64,000 nucleotides of DNA from Burkholderia sp. BCC1644 (GCF_902833225.1 NZ_CADFEI010000007.1:248001-312000), one strand, 5' to 3'. Counted from the stretch's first letter, positions 52,892 to 63,364 are shown. Notes: generated by a model not told the origin, from the sequence alone. Program-made: numbers and translations.

Positions 52892-53278
52892 TCACGCCGG
52901 ATCCTGCGACGCGGGTTCGTCTTCGTCGATCGCCGGCGGCTCGCCGAAGCGGTTCGCATGCGGCGTACCGGCGATGAAACCGTTCATCACGAACAACGCG
53001 ATCGCACCGACGATCGGCACGAACAGCAGCAGCATCCACCACCCCGACTTGTCGATGTCGTGCAGCCGCTTCATGGTGACCGCCAGCCACGACCACGTCG
53101 CGACAACGGCGATCGCGACCGCGACAAGCACCGCCAGCAGCGGCAGATCGTCGTTCGACGAACCGCGCGAACCCGCGTCGAAGAACACGCCGATCGTCCC
53201 GGAAACCAGCGTGTAGATCCACCACGGCAGGCGCTCGGTCCGGCCTTTGAAGGAAAAGAGAAACCACTTGAGATTCAT
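52892..53278 (-). CDS. DUF805 membrane protein
   Basis: A 128-residue inner-membrane protein with about four membrane segments. The N-terminus MNLKWFLFSFKGRTERLPWWIYTL and the central segment TMKRLHDIDKSGWWMLLLFVPIVG are the DUF805 hallmarks. The C-terminal tail is acidic (IDEDEPASQDPA). Function unknown. It lies alone between rbsB and cysB. Confidence 0.88.
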   Translation of the reverse strand: MNLKWFLFSFKGRTERLPWWIYTLVSGTIGVFFDAGSRGSSNDDLPLLAVLVAVAIAVVATWSWLAVTMKRLHDIDKSGWWMLLLFVPIVGAIALFVMNGFIAGTPHANRFGEPPAIDEDEPASQDPA

Positions 53279-53612
53279 TGTTCGCCTCTTCGTCGTGCGG
53301 CGTGAACACCCGCCATCGGACAATGCCCGCGCATTGAATCATATCTTCCGAAACATGGCGCGGCCTGGATGGCCGGCACCGGATCGAAGCGTTCGCCTGT
53401 GCCGTCTTGTTGTTCTGTGGGCACGAGAACGCGCGTCGATCGCCGCTCATGGCGAAGAACCGGGCCGGGAGCGGCAACCGCAACCGATGGTTCGATGAAT
53501 CATGCAACCGTGACGGCGGCCATTCCGCTGCCGCCGCCCGGTGTACGGCGCGATGCGCGCACATCGCGCCATCCGGGGCGACTGACCGGACGGCGCGCGC
53601 GGCACGCAACCG

Positions 53613-54539
53613 TCAAACGGCTTCGCGCAACAGCGCCGCGATTTCCGCTTCGTTCAGGTGCGGTGCAAACATCTCGATCAGCCGGTACGCATACGCGCGC
53701 AGGAACGCGCCCTTGCGCAGACCGACGCGCGTCGTGCTCGCCTCGAACAGGTGCTGCGTATCGAGCGCGACGAGCCCCGTGTCGCGCTGCGGATCGTAGG
53801 CCATCGCGGCGACCACGCCGATCCCCATCCCCAGCTCGACGTAGGTCTTGATCACGTCCGCATCGATTGCGGTCAGCACGACGTCCGGCACCGCGCCCGC
53901 CTGCGTGAACGCCTGGTCGATGTGCGAACGGCCCGTGAAGTCCTGGTCGTACGTGATGATCGGGTACTCGGCGATTTCCTCGAGCGTCAGGTTCTCGCGG
54001 CCGACGAGCGGGTGCCCCTTCGGCACGACGACCGTGTGATGCCACGAATAGCACGGGAACGTGACGATGTCCGGGTAGCGGTCGAGCGCCTCGGTCGAGA
54101 TGCCGAGATCGGCTTCGCCGTTCAGGATCATCTGCGCGATCTGCTGCGGGCTGCCCTGGCGCAGCGCCAGATGCACCTTCGGGAACACGTCGGTGAACTG
54201 CCGGATCACCTTCGGCAGCGCGTAGCGCGCCTGCGTGTGCGTCGTCGCGACGACGAGGTGGCCGCTGTCCTGGTCGGCGAACTGGCGCGCGACACGGCGC
54301 AGGTTCTCGGCGTCGAGCAGCATCCGCTCGATCAGCTGGTGCACGGCCTTGCCGGGCTCCGTGAGGCCCGTCAACCGCTTGCCGCGCCGGATGAAGATGT
54401 CGACGCCCAGTTCATCCTCGAGATCCTTGATCTGCTTCGACACGCCCGACTGCGACGTGTACAGCACGTTCGCGACTTCCGTCAGGTTCATGTTCTGGCG
54501 CACCGCTTCGCGCACGAACCGCAATTGCTGAAAATTCAT
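53613..54539 (-). CDS. cysB: LysR-family regulator of sulfur assimilation
   Basis: A 308-residue CysB-type LysR protein. The start MNFQQLRFVREAVRQNMNLTEVANVLYTSQSGVSKQI contains the helix-turn-helix. The inducer-binding domain includes GEADLGISTEAL and TYDQDFTGRSHIDQAF. CysB responds to N-acetylserine or O-acetylserine and activates the cys genes. It follows cysA by 75 bp on the same strand, so it may be in the sulfate operon and form a feedback loop. Confidence 0.94.
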   Translation of the reverse strand: MNFQQLRFVREAVRQNMNLTEVANVLYTSQSGVSKQIKDLEDELGVDIFIRRGKRLTGLTEPGKAVHQLIERMLLDAENLRRVARQFADQDSGHLVVATTHTQARYALPKVIRQFTDVFPKVHLALRQGSPQQIAQMILNGEADLGISTEALDRYPDIVTFPCYSWHHTVVVPKGHPLVGRENLTLEEIAEYPIITYDQDFTGRSHIDQAFTQAGAVPDVVLTAIDADVIKTYVELGMGIGVVAAMAYDPQRDTGLVALDTQHLFEASTTRVGLRKGAFLRAYAYRLIEMFAPHLNEAEIAALLREAV

Positions 54540-54614
54540 GGGTATGCCTCTTAGGCTGTCGTTGTTTGATTGTCGATTCGGAGCGTGTTCCGCCCCCTGC
54601 CCTGCATTTTCTCG

Positions 54615-55673
54615 TCAACGCGCGGGAAACACACGCACCGCGCGCGGCACGGCCGTCGCACCGTCGCCGACCTGCAGCGACAGCGCCCGCCACGCATCGC
54701 GATCGAGTTCGGCCTCGAGCGCACCGCCCGCGCGCGCCTCGAGCTCCACGCGCACCGACCCGCCAAGCGGGATCACGCGGCGCACGTCCACCGCGATGCC
54801 GTCGCGGTGCCCTTCGCCCGCCGGCCACAGCTGCAGGTCGTGCGGTCGCACGTAGGCGTTCGCGGGGCCCGCGAAATCGGCGTCGACCTCGATCGGCGCA
54901 GCCGCGCCCTCGGCGACGAAGCCGCGCCCGGCCACCGTGCCCGGCAGCCGGTTCGCCGCGCCGAGAAACTCGTACACGAACGCGCTTTGCGGATGATCGT
55001 AGACGTCCTGCGGGCTGCCGACCTGCTCGACGTGGCCGCGATTCAGCACGACGATGCGGTCCGCGACTTCCAGCGCCTCCTCCTGGTCGTGCGTGACGAA
55101 GATCGTCGAGATGTGCAGGTCGTCGTGCAGCCGGCGCAGCCAGCCGCGCAGTTCCTTGCGGACCTTCGCGTCGAGCGCGCCGAACGGCTCGTCGAGCAGC
55201 AGCACCTTCGGCTCGACCGCGAGCGCGCGGGCCAGCGCGATGCGCTGGCGCTGGCCGCCCGACAGCTCGGACGGATAGCGTTGCGCGAGCCAGTCGAGCT
55301 GCACGAGCTTCAGCAATTCATGCACCTTGTCGCGAATCGCCGCCTCCGACGGCCGCTCGCGGCGCGGCTTCACGCGCAGCCCGAATGCGACGTTCTCGAA
55401 TACCGTCATGTGGCGGAACAGCGCGTAGTGCTGGAACACGAAGCCGACCTGGCGGTCGCGCGCGCCGACCGACGCGACATCGAGCCCTTGCAGCACGACC
55501 TGGCCGGCGTCCGCGTGCTCGAGGCCCGCGATCACGCGCAGCAGCGTGGTCTTGCCGCAGCCGGACGGCCCGAGCAGCGCGACCAGTTCGCCCGGCGGAA
55601 AGTCGAGCGATACGTTGTCGAGCGCCGTGAAATCGCCGAAGCGCTTCTGAAGGTTACGGACGGTGATACCCAT
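54615..55673 (-). CDS. cysA: sulfate ABC transporter ATP-binding protein
   Basis: A 352-residue ABC ATPase. P-loop GPSGCGKT at 35-42, signature [16 protein letters not shown] and Walker [16 protein letters not shown]-terminal regulatory TOBE domain follows. It energises sulfate/thiosulfate import. The frame opens 51 bp earlier but [12 protein letters not shown] is the family start, preceded by GAGGCAACC. It lies 13 bp after cysW. Confidence 0.95.
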   Translation of the reverse strand: MGITVRNLQKRFGDFTALDNVSLDFPPGELVALLGPSGCGKTTLLRVIAGLEHADAGQVVLQGLDVASVGARDRQVGFVFQHYALFRHMTVFENVAFGLRVKPRRERPSEAAIRDKVHELLKLVQLDWLAQRYPSELSGGQRQRIALARALAVEPKVLLLDEPFGALDAKVRKELRGWLRRLHDDLHISTIFVTHDQEEALEVADRIVVLNRGHVEQVGSPQDVYDHPQSAFVYEFLGAANRLPGTVAGRGFVAEGAAAPIEVDADFAGPANAYVRPHDLQLWPAGEGHRDGIAVDVRRVIPLGGSVRVELEARAGGALEAELDRDAWRALSLQVGDGATAVPRAVRVFPAR

Positions 55674-55686
55674 TCTGGTTGCCTCT

Positions 55687-56631
55687 TTACGATTTCGACG
55701 AAACGGCGGCGACGGGGCCGGCATGTGCGGGAACGGTGTCGCTCGCGCCGGCCAGTTCGGCGGCGAGATGACGCTCGGCGATCAGCTTCAGCGCGAGCGT
55801 GACGAGCGCGAGCAGCGCGAGCACCGACGCCACCGCGAACGCCGCCGCGAAGTTGTATTCGTTGTACAGGATCTCGACGTGCAGCGGCATCGTGTCGGTC
55901 ACGCCGCGGATGTGGCCCGACACGACCGACACTGCGCCGAACTCGCCCATCGCGCGCGCGTTGCACAGGATCACGCCGTACAGCAGGCCCCACCGCACGT
56001 TCGGCAGCGTCACGCGCCGGAAGATCTGCCAGCCCGACGCGCCGAGCACGCGCGCGGCTTCCTCCTCGTCGGTGCCTTGCGCCTGCATCAGCGGAATCAG
56101 CTCGCGCGCGACGAACGGGAACGTGACGAAGATCGTCGCGAGCACGATGCCCGGCACCGCGAAGATGATCTGCACGTCGTGGTCCTGCAGCCACGGCCCG
56201 AGCCAGCCCTGCGCGCCGAACAGCAGCACGTACACGAGGCCCGAGATCACCGGCGACACCGAGAACGGCAGGTCGATCAGCGTCGTCAGCAGCGCCTTGC
56301 CGCGGAATTCGAACTTCGCGATCGCCCACGACGCGCACACGCCGAACACGAGGTTCAGCGGCACGGCGATCACGGCGACGGTCAGCGTCAGCTTGATCGC
56401 CGACCACGCATCGGGATCGGCCAGCGATTCGAGATAGAAGCCGACGCCCTTGCGCAGCGCCTCGACGAACACCGCGGCGAGCGGCACGACGAGGAAGAAC
56501 GCGAGGAACGCCAGCGCGATGCCCGTGAGCAGCCAGCGCACGACGCGCGACTCACTGACGGGGTCGCGCCGTTTCGCGGCGCGCACGGCCGGCGACGGGG
56601 TTTTCAGCACGACGGTGGCCTCCTGGCTCAT
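55687..56631 (-). CDS. cysW: sulfate ABC transporter permease
   Basis: A 314-residue permease with about six membrane segments. The cytoplasmic EAA loop reads [42 protein letters not shown] is another CysW-type segment. It overlaps cysT by ATGA. The N-terminus is longer than E. coli CysW and polar, which is common in Burkholderia. Confidence 0.94.
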   Translation of the reverse strand: MSQEATVVLKTPSPAVRAAKRRDPVSESRVVRWLLTGIALAFLAFFLVVPLAAVFVEALRKGVGFYLESLADPDAWSAIKLTLTVAVIAVPLNLVFGVCASWAIAKFEFRGKALLTTLIDLPFSVSPVISGLVYVLLFGAQGWLGPWLQDHDVQIIFAVPGIVLATIFVTFPFVARELIPLMQAQGTDEEEAARVLGASGWQIFRRVTLPNVRWGLLYGVILCNARAMGEFGAVSVVSGHIRGVTDTMPLHVEILYNEYNFAAAFAVASVLALLALVTLALKLIAERHLAAELAGASDTVPAHAGPVAAVSSKS

Positions 56632-57521
56632 TGCTGGCCTCCTGCTGCGACGGCGGTGACGGCGGCGGGCGCGGGGCCGCTAGCGCCCTTGCTCGTGCGG
56701 CGCTGCAGATACCACTGCAGCGTATTGATCAGCAGCAGCATCAGGAACGACACGACCAGCATCACGACCGCCAGCGCGGTCGCGCCCGCGTAGTCGTACT
56801 GCTCGAGCTTCGTGATGATCAGCAACGACGTGATCTCGGATTTCATCGGCACGTTGCCGGCGATGAAAATCACCGATCCGTATTCGCCGAGCGCACGCGC
56901 GAACGCGAGCGCGAACCCGGTGAGGAGCGCCGGCAGCACGGCCGGCAGCACGACGCGGCGGAACGTCAGCCAGCGCGATGCGCCGAGGCATGCGGCCGCT
57001 TCCTCCTGCTCGCGCTCGAAATCCTCGAGCACCGGCTGCACGGTGCGCACGACGAACGGCAGCCCGATGAAGGTCAGCGCGACCAGCACGCCGGCCGGCG
57101 TGAACGCGATCTTGATGCCGAGCGGCGCGAGATACTGGCCGACCCAGCCGTTGGTCGCGTAGACGGCCGCGAGCGAGATGCCGGCGACCGACGTCGGCAG
57201 CGCGAACGGCAAATCGACGATCGCATCGACGAGGCGCTTGAACGGGAACGTGTAGCGCACGAGCACCCACGCGACGAGGAAGCCGAACACGGCGTTGATC
57301 AGCGCGCCGCCGAGTGCGGACGTGAACGTCAGCCGGTACGACGCGAGCACGCGCGGCGACGTGACGGCGGTGACGAACTGGTCCCACGACAGCGTCGCGG
57401 TCTTCAGGAACGTGGCGGCGAGCGGGATCAGCACCACGAGGCTCAAATAGGCCACCGTGATACCGAGTGTCACGCCGAAACCGGGCAGCGCGCTCGGCTT
57501 GCGAAAGGTGTACGTCGTCAT
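56628..57521 (-). CDS. cysT: sulfate ABC transporter permease
   Basis: A 297-residue permease (CysT/CysU) with about six membrane segments. The EAA loop reads [19 protein letters not shown], and [19 protein letters not shown] is typical of the family. It forms the channel with CysW. It follows sbp after a 121-bp gap that holds a strong hairpin. Confidence 0.94.
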   Translation of the reverse strand: MTTYTFRKPSALPGFGVTLGITVAYLSLVVLIPLAATFLKTATLSWDQFVTAVTSPRVLASYRLTFTSALGGALINAVFGFLVAWVLVRYTFPFKRLVDAIVDLPFALPTSVAGISLAAVYATNGWVGQYLAPLGIKIAFTPAGVLVALTFIGLPFVVRTVQPVLEDFEREQEEAAACLGASRWLTFRRVVLPAVLPALLTGFALAFARALGEYGSVIFIAGNVPMKSEITSLLIITKLEQYDYAGATALAVVMLVVSFLMLLLINTLQWYLQRRTSKGASGPAPAAVTAVAAGGQQ

Positions 57522-57605
57522 CGGATGCTCTTGCTGGGTCGATGCTGCTCATGGGTCCGACGCAAACGCCGGCGCAGTGAATCGCGCCGGCGGGCCGTCG
57601 GGGAT

Positions 57606-57629
57606 GCGGCGCGCTGCGTGGCGCGCCGC
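57606..57629 (-). other. stem-loop between sbp and cysT
   Basis: Nine-base-pair perfect inverted repeat GCGGCGCGC / GCGCGCCGC with loop TGCGTG, starting 13 bp after the sbp stop. There is no U tract; it probably stabilises the sbp message. Confidence 0.55.
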
Positions 57630-57642
57630 TGTCGTTATGGCG

Positions 57643-58680
57643 TTACTGCGGCTTGTAGATCGAATCGAACACGCCGCCGTCCGCAAAATGCGTCTTCTGC
57701 GCATTCGTCCAGCCGCCGAACGTGTCGTCGACCGTGTACAGCTTCAGCTTCGGGAACTGCTTCGTCAGTTCCGCCGGCACGTTCTTCGAACGCGGCCGGT
57801 AGTAATTGCGCGCCGCGATCTCCTGGCCCTGCGGGCTGTACAGGAAATTCAGGTACGCGTCGGCCAGCTTGCGCGTGCCCTTCTTGTCGACCACCTTGTC
57901 GACGACCGCGACGGGCGGCTCGGCCAGGATGCTCACCGACGGCACGACGATCTCGAACTTGTCGGTGCCGAATTCCTTCACCGACAGGAATGCCTCGTTT
58001 TCCCATGCGATCAGCACGTCGCCGATCCCGCGCTGCACGAAGCTCGTCGTCGCGCCTCGCGCGCCCGAATCCAGCACGCCGGCGTTCTTGTAGAGCTTCG
58101 TGACGAATTCCTTGGCCGTCTGCTCGTTGCCGCCCGGCTTGTGCACCGCGTACGCCCATGCGGCCAGGTAGTTCCAGCGTGCGCCGCCCGACGTCTTCGG
58201 ATTCGGCGTGACGATCGAGATGCCAGGCTTGGTCAGGTCGTCCCAGTCCTTGATCCCTTTCGGATTGCCCTTGCGCACCAGGAACACGATCGTCGACGTG
58301 TACGGCGACGCGTTGTCGGGCAGGCGCTTCTGCCAGTCCTTGTTCACGAGCCCCTTGTTCGCGAGCGCATCGATGTCGTACGCGAGCGCCAGCGTGACGA
58401 CGTCGGCCTGCAGGCCATCGAGTACCGAGCGCGCCTGCGCGCCAGACCCGCCATGCGACTGCTTGAAGTTGACGGTCTCGCCCGTCTTCGCCTTCCACTC
58501 CTTGCCGAACGCCTGGTTGAAGTCCTGATACAGCTCGCGCGTCGGGTCGTACGACACGTTCAGGAACGTCGTATCGGCCTGGGCATGCGTCGCGACGCCC
58601 AGCGCCGCCGCCGCGCCCAGCGCGAGTGTTGCGATCAGGCGGCCCACTCCGCCCACCAGCCCCGTATTGCGCTTCGCCAT
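57643..58680 (-). CDS. sbp: periplasmic sulfate-binding protein
   Basis: A 345-residue sulfate-binding protein. Signal peptide ends near GVATHA-QAD. The family segments [32 protein letters not shown] and [16 protein letters not shown] are all present. It hands sulfate to CysTWA. First gene of the operon, preceded by an AT-rich promoter region. Confidence 0.95.
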   Translation of the reverse strand: MAKRNTGLVGGVGRLIATLALGAAAALGVATHAQADTTFLNVSYDPTRELYQDFNQAFGKEWKAKTGETVNFKQSHGGSGAQARSVLDGLQADVVTLALAYDIDALANKGLVNKDWQKRLPDNASPYTSTIVFLVRKGNPKGIKDWDDLTKPGISIVTPNPKTSGGARWNYLAAWAYAVHKPGGNEQTAKEFVTKLYKNAGVLDSGARGATTSFVQRGIGDVLIAWENEAFLSVKEFGTDKFEIVVPSVSILAEPPVAVVDKVVDKKGTRKLADAYLNFLYSPQGQEIAARNYYRPRSKNVPAELTKQFPKLKLYTVDDTFGGWTNAQKTHFADGGVFDSIYKPQ

Positions 58681-58734
58681 CCTTGGTTCTCCAGTGTTGT
58701 CGGTATTGCGATGTCGGGCCAGTCTAACGAACGG

Positions 58735-58780
58735 GTTACATGATTAAAAATAATCGTTCTTCATTTTTTAATACTCAAAA
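58735..58780 (-). promoter_or_regulatory. AT-rich upstream region of sbp, probable CysB site
   Basis: On the minus strand an AT-rich segment (CGATTATTTTTAATCATG) lies about 60-95 bp upstream of sbp. CysB sites are AT-rich and poorly conserved, so the match is loose; position supports it. Confidence 0.4.
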
Positions 58781-58901
58781 GTGCTAACGCAGACGGGATG
58801 GACGGTTGCGGCAGATAAACCGCCGTCCGGACGTCGCGAAATCACGCCGGAACCGGCGTGATCGCGTCGAACCTCAAGTAACACTTGAAATTCCCGAAGT
58901 A

Positions 58902-58917
58902 CTGTATAAAAATACAG
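58902..58917. promoter_or_regulatory. SOS (LexA) box 1 of lexA
   Basis: CTGTATAAAAATACAG fits the CTGT-N8-ACAG consensus perfectly. It lies 28 bp upstream of the lexA ATG. Confidence 0.93.
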
Positions 58918-58921
58918 CTCA

Positions 58922-58937
58922 CTGTCTATCCATACAG
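58922..58937. promoter_or_regulatory. SOS (LexA) box 2 of lexA
   Basis: CTGTCTATCCATACAG, a second exact CTGT-N8-ACAG match, is 4 bp after box 1 and 7 bp before the start codon. Tandem boxes imply tight autorepression. Confidence 0.9.
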
Positions 58938-58944
58938 TTGAGCC

Positions 58945-59592
58945 ATGACCAAACTCACCGCCCGTCAGCAGCAAGTGTTCGACTTGATCCGTCGCGCGAT
59001 CGAGCGCTCCGGATTCCCGCCCACCCGCGCCGAGATCGCGGCCGAACTGGGCTTCAGCTCGCCGAATGCGGCCGAGGAGCACCTGCGTGCGCTGGCACGC
59101 AAGGGCGTGATCGAGCTGGCTGCCGGTGCGTCGCGCGGCATCCGCCTGCTCGGCATCGACGATGCCCCGCACCAGTTCACGCTGCCGCACGCCGGCCTGA
59201 TGCAGTTGTCGCTGCCGCTCGTCGGCCGCGTCGCGGCCGGTAGCCCGATCCTTGCGCAGGAGCACATCTCGCAGCACTACGCATGCGATCCCGCGCTGTT
59301 CACGAGCAAGCCCGACTACCTGTTGAAGGTGCGCGGCCTGTCGATGCGCGACGCCGGCATTCTCGACGGCGACCTCCTCGCCGTGCAGAAGCGCACGGAA
59401 GCGAAGGACGGCCAGATCATCGTCGCGCGTCTCGGCGACGACGTCACGGTCAAGCGCCTGATGCGCCGGCCGGGCGGTCTCGAACTGATCGCGGAGAACC
59501 CGGATTACGAAAACATCTTCGTCAAGGCCGGCAGCGCGGAATTCGCGCTGGAAGGCATCGCCGTCGGGCTGATCCGCTCGGGCGAACTCTGA
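58945..59592 (+). CDS. lexA: LexA repressor
   Basis: A 215-residue LexA. The N-terminal winged helix-turn-helix includes [26 protein letters not shown]. The cleavage site is A98-G99 in VAAGSP. The Ser-Lys dyad is S133 (in GLSMRD) and K170 (in DVTVKRL). RecA-stimulated self-cleavage would relieve repression of SOS genes. Two SOS boxes precede it. The next gene starts 26 bp after its stop and is probably cotranscribed. Confidence 0.96.
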   Translation: MTKLTARQQQVFDLIRRAIERSGFPPTRAEIAAELGFSSPNAAEEHLRALARKGVIELAAGASRGIRLLGIDDAPHQFTLPHAGLMQLSLPLVGRVAAGSPILAQEHISQHYACDPALFTSKPDYLLKVRGLSMRDAGILDGDLLAVQKRTEAKDGQIIVARLGDDVTVKRLMRRPGGLELIAENPDYENIFVKAGSAEFALEGIAVGLIRSGEL

Positions 59593-59618
59593 CATTCCGT
59601 CTCGCTGAGGAGAACATC

Positions 59619-59954
59619 ATGGAACGCCTTGCCCGCCTGCTGCCTTTCCGTCAATTCGGTCGCCTGCGTCATCTGCGCGGCCGTACGCCCTGCGCACCGC
59701 TGTCCGCGGCCGCGCCCGTGCAAGAAGAAGTCGCAGTCGAACGGCAGGCGTCCCTGCTGCCGTCGGCGCTCCCCGCGTTCGCGCGGGTATCGCTGAACGC
59801 CGGCCTGAATCACGCGGAACCCGCGCGCCGCGCGCCGGTGCGCGTCTATCACGGCCGTTCGCGCCTGATCATGGTCGGTACGATCGATGCCGTGTGCCGG
59901 ATGATCGACCGCTGCATCGCAGAGGAACGATCGGCTACACCGGGCGGTCTCTGA
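59619..59954 (+). CDS. uncharacterised protein downstream of lexA
   Basis: A 111-residue basic protein with no signal peptide or membrane segment visible. It is rich in Arg/Ala, and the more conserved-looking C-terminus reads PVRVYHGRSRLIMVGTIDAVCRMIDRCIAEE. GAGGAG precedes the start. It follows lexA by 26 bp, so it should be SOS-induced. It could play the role of a small cell-division inhibitor such as SulA, but no SulA motif is visible and I do not assign it. Confidence 0.68.
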   Translation: MERLARLLPFRQFGRLRHLRGRTPCAPLSAAAPVQEEVAVERQASLLPSALPAFARVSLNAGLNHAEPARRAPVRVYHGRSRLIMVGTIDAVCRMIDRCIAEERSATPGGL

Positions 59955-59983
59955 TTGCGGAACATCCCCGCACCGGAGGCAAC

Positions 59984-60694
59984 GTGACTGGATCTTCGGG
60001 CCGCGCATGGCGGCTCAAGCCCCTGCTGATCGTCGTGCTGGCCGTCGCCGTCGTGGCGGCGATCGGCTATGCGTACGCGTCACCGTATGTCGCGCTCGGT
60101 CGCCTGAAATCGGCGATCGATGCGCGCGATGCGCAGGCCATCAGCGAATATGTCGATTTCCCGTCGCTGCGCATCAGCCTGAAGCAGCAGGTCACGGAAG
60201 AGTTGATGCGCCGGATCGACGCGGTGAAGAAGAACAATCCGTTCGCGGTCATCGGCGCGCTGATCGGATCCGCTCTGGTCGGCCCGCTGGTCGATGCGTA
60301 TGCAACACCGGAGGGTGTGGCCGCGCTGATGAGCGGATTGCCGCCACGCGGCAATCCGGGCGAGCGTCCACCCGACTGGTCGAATCAGCCGCAAGGCAAT
60401 GCACCGGCGGATACGCCGGCCACACCGCGGGCCAATCCGGCACCGGCAAGCGCCGCCGCTCCGGGCAACGACCCGGCGGCTGCGTCATCGCCGGCACCTG
60501 CCTCTGCCGCACCGGCCAGTGCGAACGATGCAACGCATGCGCCGCATCAGCAGCAAACCAGCGCGGGCTACCGGAATATCGATGAATTCGTCGTGACGTA
60601 CCAGCGCAGTGCCGACGGCACGCGCTACGCAGCGATATTCCACCGCTTCGGGCTGTTCTCGTGGAAATTGTCCGCGATCGACCTGCACGCGTAG
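59984..60694 (+). CDS. DUF2939-like single-pass membrane protein
   Basis: A 236-residue protein. One membrane helix near the N-terminus (LLIVVLAVAVVAAIGYAYA) is followed by SPYVALGRLKSAIDARDAQAISEYVDFPSLRISLKQQ, typical of DUF2939. A Pro/Ala-rich low-complexity linker lies in the middle (about residues 115-190), then a C-terminal segment (FVVTYQRSADGTRYAAIF). The start is GTG, preceded by ACCGGAGGCAAC. An upstream ATG lies in the lexA-linked gene and was rejected. Function unknown. Confidence 0.8.
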   Translation: MTGSSGRAWRLKPLLIVVLAVAVVAAIGYAYASPYVALGRLKSAIDARDAQAISEYVDFPSLRISLKQQVTEELMRRIDAVKKNNPFAVIGALIGSALVGPLVDAYATPEGVAALMSGLPPRGNPGERPPDWSNQPQGNAPADTPATPRANPAPASAAAPGNDPAAASSPAPASAAPASANDATHAPHQQQTSAGYRNIDEFVVTYQRSADGTRYAAIFHRFGLFSWKLSAIDLHA

Positions 60695-60732
60695 CAGGCC
60701 GCGCGGTATCCGTGCCGCTGATGCGGCACGGC

Positions 60733-60761
60733 GCCTGACCGGCGCGCATCGCCGGTCAGGC
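60733..60761. terminator. hairpin between convergent genes
   Basis: Perfect 12-bp stem GCCTGACCGGCG / CGCCGGTCAGGC with loop CGCAT. There is no U run, but it sits between the ends of two convergent genes and may stop both. Confidence 0.5.
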
Positions 60762-60779
60762 CGTCATCGAATCATTCGA

Positions 60780-61277
60780 TCATTTGCCGTTCGCCGTGGC
60801 GGCTTCCCGCTCGCGCGCGATTTCTTCCTTCTGCTCCTGTGCCGACGAACACGCCACCAGGATGCTGCAGTTCACGCGATCGAGCAGTTGCGTATTGCCC
60901 GACCCCATCCACCATCTCGACAGCCCGCTGCGGCAGCGGTGGCCGACGACGACGAGGTCAGCCTTCAGTTCCGTCGCGAGATTCGCGATTTCGTCGATCG
61001 GGTAGCCAAATGCGAAATGGCCTTCGGCCTGCACACCGCGCTCACGCAGCCAGTTCACGCCTTCCTGCAGGATTTCACGCGCGGTTTCCTCGAACCGTCC
61101 GCACGCGACATCGGTCAGCAGACCTGCGCTTTGCGCAATGCTCGAACGCATGTCGACGACCGACAGCAAGTGCGTTTCGGCCTTCAGGTCCATTGCGAGA
61201 TTGGCACCGCAGCGCAGTGCCTTGCGCCCTTCGAGCGTGCCGTCGTAACACAGCAAAATCTTGTTGTAGCTAGCCAT
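60780..61277 (-). CDS. universal stress protein (UspA family)
   Basis: A 165-residue UspA-like protein. The start MASYNKILLCYDGTLEGRKAL is the usual strand, and the late segment LVVVGHRCRSGLSRWWMGSGNTQLLDRVNCSILV follows the Usp nucleotide-binding pattern (G-x2-G-x9-G-S/T), although the first glycine pair is changed (GHRCRSG for GSHGRSG). The C-terminal tail is charged. It is a single gene, convergent with the DUF2939 gene. Confidence 0.88.
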   Translation of the reverse strand: MASYNKILLCYDGTLEGRKALRCGANLAMDLKAETHLLSVVDMRSSIAQSAGLLTDVACGRFEETAREILQEGVNWLRERGVQAEGHFAFGYPIDEIANLATELKADLVVVGHRCRSGLSRWWMGSGNTQLLDRVNCSILVACSSAQEQKEEIAREREAATANGK

Positions 61278-61603
61278 GAAACCTCCCTATCGCGACAACG
61301 AGCCTACGCATTCATCATGGTGCGCCGCAATTCAGGACGCAAGGGATGGAAAACGCTGATTCGCCCCGCTCGGCGCGTGCGCGATGATGCAGTGCACGAT
61401 CGGTGCGCGCATGCATCGCACCGTGCAGGCGTGCCCTGAAGAGACGCAGCCGATGCACTAGAATGGCCCGTTCGTACTCCAGCGGGCCATCGACACGCCG
61501 GCGTCGCGCGCTTCGGTCATGCCCGTGTGACAAGCAATCGCGCGATCCGTTCGCCAACCGGCCACGCATCGGGCCGCCAGGCGCGCCCGCTTACAACGAC
61601 AAC

Positions 61604-62524
61604 ATGCCCATGTCCGTCGCACCGATCGATTTCCGCAACGTCGAAAAGCGCTATGGCGACAAGCTCGTCGTCAACGACCTGTCCTTCAACGTGCAGGCCG
61701 GCGAATGCTACGGCCTGCTCGGGCCGAACGGCGCCGGCAAGACCACCACGCTGAAAATGCTGCTCGGTCTCGCGCATCCCGATGCCGGCACCATTTCCCT
61801 GTGCGGCGAACCGGTTCCATCGCGTGCGCGGCATGCACGCCAGCGCGTCGGCGTCGTCCCGCAGTTCGACAATCTCGACCCCGACTTCACCGTCCGCGAG
61901 AACCTGCTCGTGTTCAGCCGCTATTTCGGAATGTCAGCGCAGGCCGCGCGCGCGCTCGTGCAGCCGCTGCTCGAATTCGCGAAGCTCGAGAGCAAGGCCG
62001 ATGCGAAGGTCGGCGAACTGTCGGGCGGCATGCGGCGGCGCCTCACGCTCGCCCGCGCGCTCGTCAACGATCCCGACGTGCTGGTGCTCGACGAGCCGAC
62101 GACGGGCCTCGATCCGCAGGCGCGGCACCTGATGTGGGAGCGGTTGCGCTCGCTGCTCGCACGCGGCAAGACGATCCTGATCACCACGCATTTCATGGAA
62201 GAAGCCGAACGCCTGTGCGATCGGCTGTGCGTGATCGAGGAGGGTCGCAAGATCGCCGAAGGCGCGCCGCACGCGCTGATCGAATCGGAGATCGGTTGCG
62301 ACGTGATCGAGATCTACGGGCCGGATCCGGTCGCGCTGCGCGACGAGTTGTCGGCATTCGCGAAACACACCGAGATCAGCGGCGAGACGCTGTTCTGCTA
62401 CGTCAGCGACGCGGAGCCGCTCAGCGCGCGACTCAAGGGTCGCGCGGGGTTGCGCTATCTGCATCGCCCGGCCAATCTGGAGGATGTGTTCCTGCGGCTC
62501 ACGGGCCGCGAAATGCAGGACTGA
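61604..62524 (+). CDS. ABC exporter ATPase (NodI/DrrA type)
   Basis: A 306-residue ATP-binding protein. P-loop GPNGAGKT at 40-47, signature [16 protein letters not shown], and Walker [13 protein letters not shown]. The family is the NodI/ABC-2 group for export of lipo-oligosaccharides or drugs. An earlier frame opens further upstream, but MPMSV or MSV (61610) is more likely; no strong ribosome-binding site decides. The permease gene follows after 6 bp. Confidence 0.9.
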   Translation: MPMSVAPIDFRNVEKRYGDKLVVNDLSFNVQAGECYGLLGPNGAGKTTTLKMLLGLAHPDAGTISLCGEPVPSRARHARQRVGVVPQFDNLDPDFTVRENLLVFSRYFGMSAQAARALVQPLLEFAKLESKADAKVGELSGGMRRRLTLARALVNDPDVLVLDEPTTGLDPQARHLMWERLRSLLARGKTILITTHFMEEAERLCDRLCVIEEGRKIAEGAPHALIESEIGCDVIEIYGPDPVALRDELSAFAKHTEISGETLFCYVSDAEPLSARLKGRAGLRYLHRPANLEDVFLRLTGREMQD

Positions 62525-62530
62525 TCGATC

Positions 62531-63364
62531 ATGGACGTGCGCAACTATTCCGCCGCCACACCGTCCGCGCCGCCGCGCGAGTCACGCTTCGCGATCGCGA
62601 TGCCCGCGAACGCAACGAACTGGATTGCCGTCTGGCGGCGCAACTATCTCGTCTGGCGCAAGCTCGCGCTCGCGTCGATGTTCGGCAATCTTGCCGATCC
62701 GATGATCTATCTGTTCGGGCTGGGTTTCGGGCTCGGCCTGATGCTCGGCCATGTCGACGGCGTGTCGTATATCGCGTTCCTGGCGGCCGGCACGGTCGGG
62801 TCGAGCGTGATGATGTCCGCGAGCTTCGAGTCGATGTATTCGGGCTTCTCGCGGATGCACGTGCAGCGCACGTGGGAAGCGATCATGCATACGCCGCTCG
62901 CGCTCGGCGACATCGTGCTCGGCGAAATCGTCTGGGGCGCCAGCAAGGCGATGCTGTCGGGGGTCGCGATCATGCTGGTCGCGAGCGCGCTCGGCTATGC
63001 GCAGTTTCCGTCGATGCTCGCGGCGCTGCCCGTGATCGCGCTCGCGGGCCTCGCGTTTGCCAGCATCGCGATGATCGTCACGGCGCTTGCGCCGTCCTAC
63101 GATTTCTTCATGTTTTATCAGACGCTCGTGCTGACGCCGATGCTGCTGCTGTCGGGCGTGTTCTTCCCGATCACGCAGTTGCCGCCCGTCGCACAGCACG
63201 CGGCGCAGGCGCTGCCGCTCGCGAACGCGGTCGAGCTGATCCGGCCCGCGATGCTCGGCCGGCCGGCCACCGACATCGCGTTGCACGTCGCGGTGCTCGC
63301 CGGCTACGCGGTCGGCGGATTCCTGCTGTCCGCGTGGCTGTTCCGGCGGCGGATGATGCGCTGA
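62531..63364 (+). CDS. ABC-2 type permease (NodJ type)
   Basis: A 277-residue permease with about six membrane segments. The NodJ-type segments [20 protein letters not shown] and [20 protein letters not shown] are present. With the ATPase before it, it forms an exporter. In rhizobia NodIJ export Nod factor; here no nod genes are seen, so the substrate is unknown. Confidence 0.9.
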   Translation: MDVRNYSAATPSAPPRESRFAIAMPANATNWIAVWRRNYLVWRKLALASMFGNLADPMIYLFGLGFGLGLMLGHVDGVSYIAFLAAGTVGSSVMMSASFESMYSGFSRMHVQRTWEAIMHTPLALGDIVLGEIVWGASKAMLSGVAIMLVASALGYAQFPSMLAALPVIALAGLAFASIAMIVTALAPSYDFFMFYQTLVLTPMLLLSGVFFPITQLPPVAQHAAQALPLANAVELIRPAMLGRPATDIALHVAVLAGYAVGGFLLSAWLFRRRMMR

